Shown here in pieces: positions 33,083 to 41,686 of a DNA stretch of 64,000 nt. Under the pieces are notes generated by a model. The model was not told where the DNA came from. It searched no databases and saw nothing but the letters and a program-made list of their open reading frames with translations. The position numbers were made by a program, and so were the translations under genes. The stretch is taken from positions 1 to 64,000 of the forward strand of contig NZ_BARG01000061.1 in NCBI RefSeq assembly GCF_000376565.1, in the 5' to 3' direction. Position 1 is the first letter of the stretch; every line of letters starts with the position of its first letter. The stretch is from Streptomyces hokutonensis. Lineage in GTDB: Bacteria > Actinomycetota > Actinomycetes > Streptomycetales > Streptomycetaceae.

Positions 33083-34576
33083 ATGAACCGCACACGTACG
33101 AACGACCGCTCCGCCCGCACCCGTAATGGCAGCGCCGACGCAGGAAAGGGCGGTAGCCGCTACGGCTCGTCGGCACCGCGCCGTTCCGGCGGGCCTGTCC
33201 GTTCCGGCGGTTACGGCCGTCGGCCCGCCGCGGTGCAGGGCGAGTTCGCGCTCCCTGAGACGATCACCCCCGCGCTGCCCGCCGTTGAGGGCTTCGCAGA
33301 TCTCGACATGCCCGAGCAACTGCTGGCCGAACTGGGCAGGCAGGGTGTGAGCGCACCGTTCCCGATCCAGGGTGCGACGTTGCCGAACACTCTGGCGGGC
33401 CGTGACGTCCTGGGCCGCGGGCGCACCGGTTCCGGCAAGACCCTCGCCTTCGGCCTCGCCCTGCTCGCCCGTACGGCCGGACAGCGTGCCGAGCCCCGCC
33501 AGCCGCTGGGACTGATCCTCGTACCGACGCGTGAGCTGGCGCAGCAGGTGACCGACGCGCTCACTCCGTACGCCCGCTCCGTCAGGCTGCGGCTCACCAC
33601 TGTGGTGGGCGGGATGTCGATCGGCAGGCAGGTCAGCGTGCTGCGAGGCGGTGCCGAGGTCGTCGTCGCGACCCCGGGCCGGCTCAAGGACCTCATCGAC
33701 CGTGGCGACTGCCGTCTGAACCAGGTGGGCATCACGGTGCTGGACGAGGCCGACCAGATGGCCGACATGGGCTTCATGCCGCAGGTTACCGCGCTGCTCG
33801 ACCAGGTGCGTCCGGAGGGGCAGCGGATGCTGTTCTCCGCCACCTTGGACCGTAACGTCGACCTGCTTGTGCGCCGCTATCTCACCGACCCCGTCGTGCA
33901 TTCGGTCGATCCGTCGGCCGGTGCGGTCACGACGATGGAGCACCACGTCCTGCACGTCCACGGCGCCGACAAGTACGCCGCCACGACCGAGATCGCCGCC
34001 CGTGAGGGCCGGGTGATCATGTTCCTGGACACCAAGCACGCCGTCGACCGGCTGACGCAGGACCTCCTCAACAGCGGGGTCCGGGCCGCCGCGCTGCACG
34101 GCGGCAAGTCGCAGCCGCAGCGCACCCGCACACTCGCCCAGTTCAAGACGGGGCACGTCAGCGTGCTGGTAGCGACCAATGTGGCGGCGCGAGGCATTCA
34201 CGTCGACAACCTCGACCTGGTCGTCAACGTCGACCCGCCGACCGACCACAAGGACTACCTCCACCGCGGTGGCCGTACCGCTCGTGCCGGCGAGTCCGGC
34301 AGCGTCGTCACCCTCGTGACACCCGGCCAGCGACGCGGCATGGCCCGCCTTATGTCGGACGCCGGGATCCGGCCGCAGATCACCGAGGTCCGCTCCGGCG
34401 AGGCCGAACTGAACCGCATCACCGGTGCCCAGGCTCCCTCCGGCATCCCGGTCGTCATCACCGCACCGGTGGCCGAACGCCCCAAGCGCAGCGCCTCCTC
34501 CAGGGGCCGGCGCCGCCCCTCCCCGGGAGCCCGGCGCGGGCCCGTACGCCAGTTCGTCGTCGGTACGGCGGCCTAG
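33083..34576 (+). CDS. DEAD-box RNA helicase
   Basis: A 497-residue superfamily 2 helicase. An Arg/Gly/Ser-rich N terminus precedes the core. Motif I is GRTGSGKT (113-120), Ia PTRELAQQ, Ib TPGRLKDL, II DEAD (221-224), III SAT (252-254), V ATNVAARGIHVDN, VI HRGGRTARAG. A basic tail follows. It unwinds structured RNA using ATP. ATG 33083 has GAGGAAGG upstream; a longer form would add 8 residues. It lies downstream of a cspA gene and upstream of CBS and SCO5918-like genes, which I recall as a conserved Streptomyces set. Confidence 0.93.
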   Translation: MNRTRTNDRSARTRNGSADAGKGGSRYGSSAPRRSGGPVRSGGYGRRPAAVQGEFALPETITPALPAVEGFADLDMPEQLLAELGRQGVSAPFPIQGATLPNTLAGRDVLGRGRTGSGKTLAFGLALLARTAGQRAEPRQPLGLILVPTRELAQQVTDALTPYARSVRLRLTTVVGGMSIGRQVSVLRGGAEVVVATPGRLKDLIDRGDCRLNQVGITVLDEADQMADMGFMPQVTALLDQVRPEGQRMLFSATLDRNVDLLVRRYLTDPVVHSVDPSAGAVTTMEHHVLHVHGADKYAATTEIAAREGRVIMFLDTKHAVDRLTQDLLNSGVRAAALHGGKSQPQRTRTLAQFKTGHVSVLVATNVAARGIHVDNLDLVVNVDPPTDHKDYLHRGGRTARAGESGSVVTLVTPGQRRGMARLMSDAGIRPQITEVRSGEAELNRITGAQAPSGIPVVITAPVAERPKRSASSRGRRRPSPGARRGPVRQFVVGTAA

Positions 34577-34622
34577 GACCTTCGTGATCAGGAAGCTGAC
34601 CCATCTCTGCAGGAGGCATCTT

Positions 34623-35027
34623 TTGACGCTGGTTGAGACGCAGCCCCGCCCGGCGAACGCCGGCCCTGTGTACAGGGCGCCGGCTGAGGTCATGGAGGTG
34701 GCCGGACCGCAGGTCTGGGACGACATGAGCGTCGAGGTGGCGCTGTCCGTCATGACCGCCGCCCGCACGGCCCGGCTGGTCGTCTGCGACCAGGACGGCC
34801 AGTGCACCGGCCTGGTCACCCGGACCGAACTCACCGCGGTGCGCGACAGCTCCGCCTACACGGACCGCGTCCGCCTGCGCGACATCCTCGGCGACCACCG
34901 GTCGTTCACGTCACCCGTGATGACGATGGCCGAAGCCGAGCACGCGATGCGCTCCCGTCGGCTCGGTGCCCTGCCAGTGGCCGACGGGCAAGGCGGCGCC
35001 CTGGGCGCCCTCGCCCTCTCCCGCTGA
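34623..35027 (+). CDS. CBS-domain protein
   Basis: A 134-residue protein with two CBS-type motifs (VWDDMSVEVALSVMTAARTA and DILGDHRSFTSPVMTMAEAE). The TTG start fits the AGGAGG at 34611-34616. CBS pairs usually bind adenine nucleotides and sense energy state. It lies between the DEAD-box gene and the SCO5918-like gene. The length is normal for stand-alone CBS proteins. Confidence 0.82.
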   Translation: MTLVETQPRPANAGPVYRAPAEVMEVAGPQVWDDMSVEVALSVMTAARTARLVVCDQDGQCTGLVTRTELTAVRDSSAYTDRVRLRDILGDHRSFTSPVMTMAEAEHAMRSRRLGALPVADGQGGALGALALSR

Positions 35028-35076
35028 TCCACCTCACCCTGGTCGAACCGTTCTCCCCTTCTCCCTGTGAGGCCCC

Positions 35077-35385
35077 ATGCGCTGCGTCATCGCCCGTTTC
35101 CCCTTCGAGCTCACCAAGAGCGGTGTGCTGGAATCGATGAAGGGCGTCAAGCCCGAGCAGGTCATGGGCGAGTCCGTGATCATCGGCCGCCGTCACTACC
35201 CCGTCAAGCAGGTCGGCCAGGTCATCACCCGCCAGGACCGCCGCGACTTCAGCGCCGACGAAGTCCGTCGGGCGATGACCAAGCTCGGCTTCACCTGCCG
35301 CGCCCTCCCCAAGGCCGTACCCGTAGGCATCCTCGGCTCGCTCCGGCAGGCTTCCGCGATGCTCGGTACTCCCATGTCCGTCTGA
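35077..35385 (+). CDS. SCO5918-like protein
   Basis: A 102-residue basic protein (MRCVIARFPFELTKSGVLES). It resembles the SCO5918 family, which I remember beside csp and DEAD-box genes in Streptomyces coelicolor. It has no known catalytic motif. It may be an RNA-binding partner of the cold-shock set, an inference from context only. A strong terminator follows. Confidence 0.75.
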   Translation: MRCVIARFPFELTKSGVLESMKGVKPEQVMGESVIIGRRHYPVKQVGQVITRQDRRDFSADEVRRAMTKLGFTCRALPKAVPVGILGSLRQASAMLGTPMSV

Positions 35386-35418
35386 CCGACGCGACGGGCA
35401 CACGGCGACACCTGAACA

Positions 35419-35458
35419 GCAGTGGGCCCGGCCGACGCAAGTCTGCCGGGCCCACTGC
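35419..35458. terminator. Bidirectional terminator
   Basis: GCAGTGGGCCCGGC pairs perfectly with GCCGGGCCCACTGC around a 12-base loop. It separates the rightward csp-helicase-CBS set from the leftward GvpU-like gene. Confidence 0.85.
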
Positions 35459-35502
35459 GTGCGACGGGTTCCCGTCGCCGTGGTCCCTCAGCGGCCGGAA
35501 TA

Positions 35503-35862
35503 TCAGTGGTCGGAATAGCTGAAGTCGCCCACGGTCCAGGCACTGACGTCCTCGATCGCGACCCGGTACATCCCGCCCGTCTCCGGGATCCCCACCGTGC
35601 CCTGAAGAATTCGGGCGACGTGGAAGTGCAGATGAGTGGGTGGCCCGTCCTCCTTCGCGGGGGTGTCGAACACGGCGGAGAACTCTCCCAGGCGGGCGGA
35701 ATCCGTCAGAACCTCCGACACCCTCCGCCTTCACACGGCTTCGGGAGCCAGTCGGCCGGTGATGACAGTGCCACCGGTGACCACGGTCAGGGACATCTGG
35801 TTGCTCTGCCCGGACTCCACCACGGTGGCGACGTCAACGAGCAGCTCGTCATGCTTCGACAT
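35503..35862 (-). pseudogene. GvpU-like gene interrupted by one in-frame TGA
   Basis: A single 119-codon frame. Codons 1-43 (MSKHDELLVDVATVVESG to GRLAPEAV) and the last 72 codons (from a GTG at 35721: SEVLTDSARLGEFSAVFD to FSYSDH) share one phase but are split by TGA at 35733-35731. Together they resemble gas-vesicle accessory protein GvpU: a TVVTGGTVITGRL hairpin, then HFHVARILQG and YRVAIEDVSAWTVG. A TGG-to-TGA change would explain the break. It could instead be read through, or re-initiate at the GTG. No other gas-vesicle gene is nearby. Confidence 0.6.
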
Positions 35863-35908
35863 GGGTCAGATTGTATTTGCCGGCCGTCCGGCTGCTTCAG
35901 CGGTGGCG

Positions 35909-36298
35909 TTACCGGGCTAGGAGGGCGCTCACGATCTTGCCGCCGTCCGCCTGGCGGGTGACCGCGGTGGTACGTGCGAGTCGGTTGACCATGGGCCAGC
36001 CGAAGCCTCCGGTGCCGTCGTTCAGGTCGGGGGTGCGCATGCGCGGCATCTCGGGGCTGTGGTCGTGCACAGCCACCTCGATGCTGTCGGGGTGTGCGGT
36101 CAGGTCCAGGGTGCAGGTGCCGCCGCCGTGACGCAGGGCGTTGGTGACGAGCTCCGAGACGACCAGGACCACGGTGTCGGCGTCCTCGGCTGTGATCGGA
36201 CGTAGGAGACCTCCGAGGAAGTCCCGGGCGCTTTCGCGTGCGCCGACGACGAATGTCGCGGAGCGGACGGTTGCGACGTTGACGCTCATCGTGTTCAT
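35909..36298 (-). CDS. Anti-sigma-type ATP-binding protein (HATPase_c_2, RsbW-like)
   Basis: A 129-residue protein with a GHKL ATPase fold. N box is SELVTNALRHGGG, G1 box AVHDHSPEMPRM and G2 box GGFGWPMVNRLA. In Streptomyces such kinases control sigma factors or bind anti-sigma antagonists and work with SpoIIE phosphatases such as the one at 39879-41195. ATG 36298 with GGGGAGACC upstream supports the start; another ATG lies nine bases downstream. Confidence 0.85.
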   Translation of the reverse strand: MNTMSVNVATVRSATFVVGARESARDFLGGLLRPITAEDADTVVLVVSELVTNALRHGGGTCTLDLTAHPDSIEVAVHDHSPEMPRMRTPDLNDGTGGFGWPMVNRLARTTAVTRQADGGKIVSALLAR

Positions 36299-36547
36299 CA
36301 GGTCTCCCCGGTCTGTGGATCGTCTATGTCCGGTTCTGCCTACCGTGTCTCGTTCCCGCCTGCGGCCCGTTAACCAGGCGCTGACGGCCCCTCCTCCTGC
36401 GCCGGCCACTGTTCGAGGTCGATTGCCTCTCTGTCGAACGCGCGGAAATCTGTGTTTGTCGGAGTAGACATTGGCCTTGGGGCGTGGTTATGGTTCTCTC
36501 GTAGCCCAGAGAGACAGCAGGGCCTGGCAGACACGAACTGCCGGGCG

Positions 36548-37098
36548 GCAGTACATGCAGGCAGTGCATGCAGTTCGCAGGACGGTGCGGTGGTGGAGTC
36601 GCGAAGCCAGGGCGGTTGCAGGACGGCGACGCGACTGGCGACCGTACCGGGTGGCCCGCGGTGATCAGGGGCCGCCGTGAGCAGGACCGCAAGGGCAGTA
36701 CCCGAAAGTGCAGTTCGCGGTACCCAGCAGTGAAGTGAGTGAGCAGCACCTCGGTGAAGGCGTCGGCTGCGGACGCGCGCACCGGGAGGTTCGGCAGTGG
36801 GGTTCCAAGCCAGAGCAGACGCATGACGGGCGACGGGGCTGGCTGCCGAAGAGCGGTGCTGTCACAGGCCGCCGAGCAGTACGTATCACCAGCAGTGCGC
36901 AGTACCGCCATTTGTAGGCAGTTGATCCCAGAGGGAAGAACGGAGGAGCCGAGCGCCATCAGGATCGCCCGGGCCGACATCTTGAACCCGGGTACCGCAG
37001 GACATCGATAGTGAGGTGGTCTCCGGTCAAGCAACCGCGATCCCAGCAGCCGCGACAGCGTTCAGGTCCGGGCTGCGGAAACAGAAGGCCGACGCAGT
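36548..37098. repeat. Cluster of GCAGT motifs in gene-free DNA
   Basis: Twelve GCAGT copies on the plus strand start at 36548, 36561, 36570, 36695, 36710, 36727, 36794, 36876, 36892, 36899, 36918 and 37094. Many extend to GCAGTAC, GCAGTGC or GCAGTTCGC. By chance one would expect fewer than one per strand in the first 380 bp. Copies fall in all three frames, so they are not codon repeats. They lie in an 890-bp gene-free gap (36299-37188). Confidence 0.55.
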
Positions 37099-37188
37099 AA
37101 CAGGGTCGGCAGATGGTGTAGGAGTTCCTTCGGGGCCCTGGTGCGATGAGCATCAGGGCCCCTCCACGCGTTCCATGGAGAGGTGCAG

Positions 37189-37527
37189 ATGACAGCAGAC
37201 GACTCGTTCAGCCGTATCGACGACGACGACTACCCCGCTTACACGATGGGCCGGGCCGCCGAACTGCTCGGCACCACCCAGGGCTTCCTGCGCGCCATCG
37301 GCGAAGCCCGCCTGATCACCCCGCTCCGCTCCGAGGGCGGCCACCGCCGCTACTCCCGCTACCAGCTGCGCATCGCCGCCCGCGCCCGGGAACTCGTCGA
37401 CCACGGCACCTCTGTCGAGGCCGCATGCCGCATCATCGTCCTCGAAGACCAGCTCGAAGAAGCCCAACGCATCAACGCCGAATACCGCCGCGCCGCAGAA
37501 TCGTCGAACCCGACGACCACGGACTGA
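37189..37527 (+). CDS. MerR-like HTH regulator
   Basis: A 112-residue protein. The N-terminal MerR HTH reads YTMGRAAELLGTTQGFLRAI, then LITPLRSEGGHRRYSRY, followed by one helical extension (EDQLEEAQRINAEYRRAAE). There is no effector domain, as in short stand-alone MerR proteins. The ATG at 37189 follows GGAGAGG at 37177-37183; a GTG six bases upstream is an alternative. The cold-shock gene follows in 250 bp, so it could be a target. Confidence 0.85.
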   Translation: MTADDSFSRIDDDDYPAYTMGRAAELLGTTQGFLRAIGEARLITPLRSEGGHRRYSRYQLRIAARARELVDHGTSVEAACRIIVLEDQLEEAQRINAEYRRAAESSNPTTTD

Positions 37528-37777
37528 GACGGCTGAGCCCGTCGGCAACGGCGGGCACCGTACTCCCGGTCCCGGTCCCGGTGTTCGGCGTGATCGCTTC
37601 CTCTGGTGACGCGGGGTGCGGGCATGTAGCGTCTGCGTCAGCTGTCGTGGTTCGGAGTTCCCTATAGCCCACGCTCTTGGCGTGGGCGTTTTGCTGTGCT
37701 GTGCCGCAGGGACCAGGGCGATCACCTCCGCCTTCCACACGGAGTGGGAGGCGTTCATCGACTGGAAGGCATGAGAC

Positions 37778-37981
37778 ATGGCTACGGGAACTGTGAAGTG
37801 GTTCAACGCGGAGAAGGGCTTCGGCTTCATCGCCCAGGACGGCGGCGGCCCGGACGTCTTCGCGCACTACTCGGCGATCAACTCCTCGGGCTTCCGTGAG
37901 CTCCAGGAGGGCCAGGCCGTGACGTTCGACGTCACCCAGGGCCAGAAGGGCCCCCAGGCCGAAAACATCAACCCGGCCTGA
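37778..37981 (+). CDS. Cold-shock protein (CspA family), second copy
   Basis: A 67-residue cold-shock domain with RNP1 KGFGFI and RNP2 DVFAHYSAI. It differs from the protein at 32527 mainly in the C-terminal half. A GGAAGG site precedes the ATG by 7 bp. It is in its own transcription unit with a 250-bp leader, long as expected for cold-regulated mRNA. Confidence 0.94.
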   Translation: MATGTVKWFNAEKGFGFIAQDGGGPDVFAHYSAINSSGFRELQEGQAVTFDVTQGQKGPQAENINPA

Positions 37982-38556
37982 CCCCGCACCCCTGCCCGAG
38001 GAATCACGCACACCGCGACGGTCACCCCCGCCGACTGCGCGTGCCGTGCTGCTCACCCGGACACGGGGAACGGTGACCGGCCCTCGGGAACTCTGCGGCC
38101 GAGGTCACGCCGGTCCCAGATTCACTCAACAGATCAGGGCCGCCCAGCCGTTGCTGCGCGGCCCTGATGCTGTGCACCACAGATCCTGTTGACGCTCGGC
38201 ACGGGACCCGGCCGCTTCGAGCGTCGTCCCGTGCTCGCACACCTCGCCGTTCGCTGTGCCGATGGGCCTGGCCACGACGCGATCCTTGGACGTAGCCGGG
38301 CGGAATGCCCGTTCGGAAGTCCTGATCGTTCCCATGGCCGGCCGGCCGGCCGGTCTGCTCGGCTTCGACGGGCCCAATTGACGGCAGTGTCGACGAGGGC
38401 CGGAGTCGAAACGGCTGCGGACCACGATGCCGACGACGTGGATGTCAGGTTCGCGACCGACCTCCCGGAATGGCGTTCGGGTGCCGCCTTCTAGCATGGC
38501 CCCATGGCCCCATGATCGCCGGTGATGCCCAGGAGTCCGAGAGGGGACGAGGAGCC
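37982..38556. other. Gene-free stretch with a terminator-like hairpin
   Basis: No convincing coding region was seen. ATCAGGGCCGC (38133-38143) pairs with GCGGCCCTGAT (38158-38168) around a 14-base loop, probably the terminator of the second cold-shock gene or of a short RNA. The last 100 bp precede the HlyIII gene and include several in-frame ATG codons. Confidence 0.55.
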
Positions 38557-39342
38557 GTGTCCCGCGACGCCGCTGAAGCCGAACATGTTCACGGCGCCTC
38601 ACGGAGCGAGGAGAGTCGGGAAGACCGGCCGCCGGTCGGACCGGACGGCGATGAAGCAGAAAAAGAAGTTCATCCGGTTGCCGCTCTGGTCAAGCGGGCG
38701 GCCGACCTGGCCGAACCGATCAAGCCGAGGCTGCGTGGCTGGCTCCATGCCGCGATGGTCCCTGCCTCACTGATCGCAGGCATCGTTCTCGTCTGTCTGG
38801 CTCGCACCCCGCAGGCGGCCCTGGCCTGCGCCGTGTATTCGGTCACCGCCTGGATGCTGTTCGCAACGAGCGCGATCTACCACCGTGGCACTTGGGGGCG
38901 GCTCGGCGAGGCACTCCTGCGACGTCTCGACCACGCCAACATCTTCCTCATCATCGCCGGCACCTGCACACCCCTGGCGGTGCTTCTCCTCCCGCCGGGC
39001 CAGCGGTCCCTGCTGATGTGGATCGTGTGGGCGGGCGCGTTGGCCGGTATCGCGTTCCGGGTCTTCTGGGTCGGAGCTCCGCGCTGGCTGTACACCCCGT
39101 GTTACCTCGCCCTGGGATGGGCCCCGGTGCGTTACCTGCTCGACTTCCTGCACACCGGGGGAGCGGCCGTACTCATCCTGATCGTGGTCGGCGGGCTCCT
39201 CTACAGCGCCGGCGCGGTGGTCTACGCCCTCCAGCGCCCCGACCCCTCACCCCGCTGGTTCGGCTTCCACGAGGTGTTCCACGCCCTGACCGTGGTGGCC
39301 TTCACCGCGCACTACATCGCCGTCTCCCTGGCCGCCTACTGA
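38557..39342 (+). CDS. Hemolysin III / PAQR-family membrane protein
   Basis: A 261-residue protein with a charged N-terminal tail and seven hydrophobic segments (VPASLIAGIVLVCLA, ALACAVYSVTAWMLFATSAI, IFLIIAGTCTPLAVLLL and more). Conserved zinc-site residues are in SAIYHRG, DHAN and HEVFHALTVVAFTAHY. PAQR/HlyIII proteins are membrane hydrolase-like proteins; most bacterial members are not proven hemolysins. Start uncertain: GTG 38557 is favoured, but ATG 38512 would add 15 residues. Confidence 0.85.
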   Translation: MSRDAAEAEHVHGASRSEESREDRPPVGPDGDEAEKEVHPVAALVKRAADLAEPIKPRLRGWLHAAMVPASLIAGIVLVCLARTPQAALACAVYSVTAWMLFATSAIYHRGTWGRLGEALLRRLDHANIFLIIAGTCTPLAVLLLPPGQRSLLMWIVWAGALAGIAFRVFWVGAPRWLYTPCYLALGWAPVRYLLDFLHTGGAAVLILIVVGGLLYSAGAVVYALQRPDPSPRWFGFHEVFHALTVVAFTAHYIAVSLAAY

Positions 39343-39562
39343 CCGCGACAGCGTTCCGGCTGCGGCGGCTCGTCGCACGCGCCGCCACGCTGGTGCGCGA
39401 CGGGCCGGGCGGTCGCCGAGGCATCGCGCCGCGCGTGAAGGTCGTCCGCCGTCCGGCCTGCAACTTGGCTGCTCTGAAGGGTGTGACGCTCTGTGGACAG
39501 GTAAGGAGGGAGGAGAACGCGACGCCAGCGGTCTTCAGCTGACCCGCGACAGAGGGGCTGCC

Positions 39563-39801
39563 GTGTTCGAGGCGCAAGACATCAGGGAATGGCGAGCCAC
39601 GACGTGGTCGACCATGAGCAGCACAAGATCGGCGTCCTGGAGGCGGTCTACGTGGACACGGCCACAGACCAGCCCGCGTTCGCGACCGGCATGGTCGGCC
39701 TGCCGACCCGGCACCGGCTGGCGTTCGTCCCCCTGGGCGATGCGACGGTCGTCCATCTTGGCCTGCGCCTGGGCCGCCGTCGCAGGCGTCTCCCTCGGTG
39801 A
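39563..39801 (+). pseudogene. PRC-barrel protein, frameshifted and truncated
   Basis: A GTG at 39563 opens MFEAQDIREWR, the usual start of this actinobacterial family. Family members I remember then read GHDVVD; here that continues in a different frame (SHDVVDHEQHKIGVLEAVYV and ATGMVGLPTRHRLAFVPLGD), so one base appears lost near 39597. Similarity stops after DATV, and the frame ends after a run of Arg. The usual YLKVAYD tail is absent. It could be translated from the ATG at 39589 as a 70-residue fragment. Confidence 0.6.
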
Positions 39802-39878
39802 CGCGGTCAGCCGGGCAGCTGCCCCGGGCGGCCCCGCCCGGGGACCGGACGCAGCGGGATGCCGGAGCAGACATCGGG

Positions 39879-41195
39879 TCATCGCGCGGAAGGTGCCCGC
39901 CTTGCCCGTGACGGTGCGGAGGCATCGGTGAGGTCGGCGCCGGTGTTGGCGTCCCGCTCCGAGTGGTCGACGCCGTGCCAGTCCAGGCACATGACGGTCG
40001 CGTCGTCCTGTAGGTGGCCGTGGTTGGCGTCTACGATCGCCCCGATGAGAGTGCGGGCGGCCTCACGGGGGTGCAGCGCGCTGGTGCGCACGATCAGGTC
40101 CGACAGATCGAGACTGTTGGCATTGCGCTCCAGCATGCCGTCGGTCAGCATCACCAGCCGGTCGCCCGGCTGCAGGTCCAGCGACTGGACTCGGTAGGTG
40201 TGAGGGGCGTGGAAGCCGAACGGCATATCGATCTTCGGAGTGATCTCCTGCACTTTGCCGTTCCGCATGCGCAGCGGCCAGGGGTGGCCGGCGTTGATGA
40301 ACTCGGTTGTGCCGTCGATCAGGCTGATGCGGAGAAGCTGACCGGTGACGTAGCTCTGACGGCCGTGCTCACGCATGGCCTGGTCGGCCTGGCGGGCCTG
40401 TTCGGCGAGGTCGGCACCGGAACGCCGGGCCCGGCGCAGGGCGCCCACCAGGAGGGTGGCCAGCAGCGCGGCGTCGACATCGTGGCCCATGGCGTCGGTG
40501 ACGGAGAGCTGGACGGTGTCCCGGTCGATGACGTAGTCGAAGGTGTCACCCCCGACGTGGTCGGCCGGCTCCAGCGCCCCGGCCACGGCGAACTGCGCGG
40601 CCTCGCACGCCAGCGAAGCCGGGAGTAGCCGATGCTGGATCTCCGCGGCCAGGCTCAGCGGAGTGGTACGGCGGCCCCACTGGTAAACGTCGGTGAAGGA
40701 CCGGTTCGCGATGACGATGTACGCCAGGGCGTGTGCGGTCTCACCGACCTCCCGCATGGTCTCCGCGTCGGGTGCCGCGGGCAGGAACAGTTCGAGGAGT
40801 CCGATGGCGTCCCCGCGGTTGGTCACCGGGGCCACGATCCGCACCAGCGCGCCCTCGCCCTTGTCCTCCACGCTCGGCCGCTGGGTGCGGATCACGTCGT
40901 CGTACAGGGTGCCACGCAGGGTGATGCGCCGGGCGGGTTCATCGGTGTCGACGCTGCCCGCCGCACCCAGCCGTACCACCGAGCCGCCGGTGAAGTCGGT
41001 GATGAGGAACGACACCGACGCGGCCCCGAGGTGCTCCCTGAGCATCCGCGCGACCACGTCGAGCGACTCCACGGGTGCCGCTGTCTCCGCTGCGGCCAGT
41101 GTCCCAGCCAGGGTCATCACCCTGCCCTGGCCACCCCGGTTCACGGGAGTGGGAACGGTCGGCCCACCGTGTCCTTCATGCTCGCGTGCGGTCAC
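39879..41195 (-). CDS. GAF-SpoIIE PP2C-type phosphatase
   Basis: A 438-residue protein. Residues 45-190 look like a GAF sensor domain (MLREHLGAASVSFLITD, VRIVAPVTNRGDAIGLLELF). The SpoIIE phosphatase domain then follows, with HRLLPASL, GGDTFDYV (metal Asp), DAMGHDVDAALLATL, NAGHPWPL, LTDGMLE and QDDATVMCL. These proteins dephosphorylate anti-anti-sigma factors. The RsbW-like ATPase at 35909 fits the same type of partner-switching signalling. The GTG start at 41195 is the only one giving the full N terminus. Confidence 0.9.
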   Translation of the reverse strand: MTAREHEGHGGPTVPTPVNRGGQGRVMTLAGTLAAAETAAPVESLDVVARMLREHLGAASVSFLITDFTGGSVVRLGAAGSVDTDEPARRITLRGTLYDDVIRTQRPSVEDKGEGALVRIVAPVTNRGDAIGLLELFLPAAPDAETMREVGETAHALAYIVIANRSFTDVYQWGRRTTPLSLAAEIQHRLLPASLACEAAQFAVAGALEPADHVGGDTFDYVIDRDTVQLSVTDAMGHDVDAALLATLLVGALRRARRSGADLAEQARQADQAMREHGRQSYVTGQLLRISLIDGTTEFINAGHPWPLRMRNGKVQEITPKIDMPFGFHAPHTYRVQSLDLQPGDRLVMLTDGMLERNANSLDLSDLIVRTSALHPREAARTLIGAIVDANHGHLQDDATVMCLDWHGVDHSERDANTGADLTDASAPSRARRAPSAR

Positions 41196-41637
41196 GGTGA
41201 CTCCTCGCTGCTCGCTGGTCCTCAGGGCTTCCGCCCGGGTACGCGAGAGGCCGGCGCCGAGCCCGCTGCCAGGGAAGTGCTAGTGCACCACAGAGTGCCT
41301 GAACGGATGCGTCTTATCGGCCAACCATCCGTCGAGCGGTCAAGCCACCGGTCATGTCCGCGGGACTGAGATGCACCGGGCTGGATTGCGCACGACCTCG
41401 GCGGCCCGGCCTAGCACTCGGCCTCCCCACGACCGCGCGCCTTGGCTGTCGGTGTCGCCCCGGTGGTTCCCATGAAGCCGCTGCTCGGCGGCACGTGATG
41501 CGTGAGCGATGCGTGAGCGGATGAGGTGGCAGAGACCCATCACTGCGTGGACTGATCCCGGAGCAGTACCTGTCCTGACCTGGTGGTTTCGGACACCGAA
41601 GAAGGTTCCGGAACCATCCGGCAAGATCCCGCCCGGA
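41196..41637. other. Gene-free stretch before the third core copy
   Basis: These 442 bp hold no credible gene. They include the upstream region of the phosphatase gene and end at the third 44-bp core. A GCACTTCCC and Arg-rich shadow frames were checked and dropped. Decayed integrase or xis sequence was sought but not seen. Confidence 0.5.
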
Positions 41638-41681
41638 CTTGTAATGCGTAGGTCGTCGGTTCGAATCCGACAGGGGGCTCA
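41638..41681. repeat. Third copy of the 44-bp tRNA 3' half
   Basis: Identical to attL and attR cores. The base before it (A41637) also matches the true tRNA but not attR. The region that follows is about 90 percent like that after attR for some 65 bp, including the terminator. No 5' tRNA half is present. Confidence 0.9.
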
Positions 41682-41686
41682 TCGCC

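Larger units (their letters stand above)
31947..41681. mobile_element. Possible older island accreted at the same tRNA
   Basis: The segment runs from attR to a further copy of the 44-bp core at 41638-41681. Both copies are followed by nearly the same terminator and about 20 more similar bases, so similarity extends beyond the core. No integrase gene is present. Gene content is stress and signalling related, with broken genes (35503-35862, 39563-39801). This fits a decayed integrative island, or a duplication of the tRNA 3' flank; the direct evidence is only the repeats. Confidence 0.45.

Noticed and set aside
36452..37011. Small plus-strand frames of 60-90 residues in the GCAGT-rich gap
   Set aside because: No ribosome sites, poor codon pattern and competing frames on both strands. 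I describe the stretch as gene-free.
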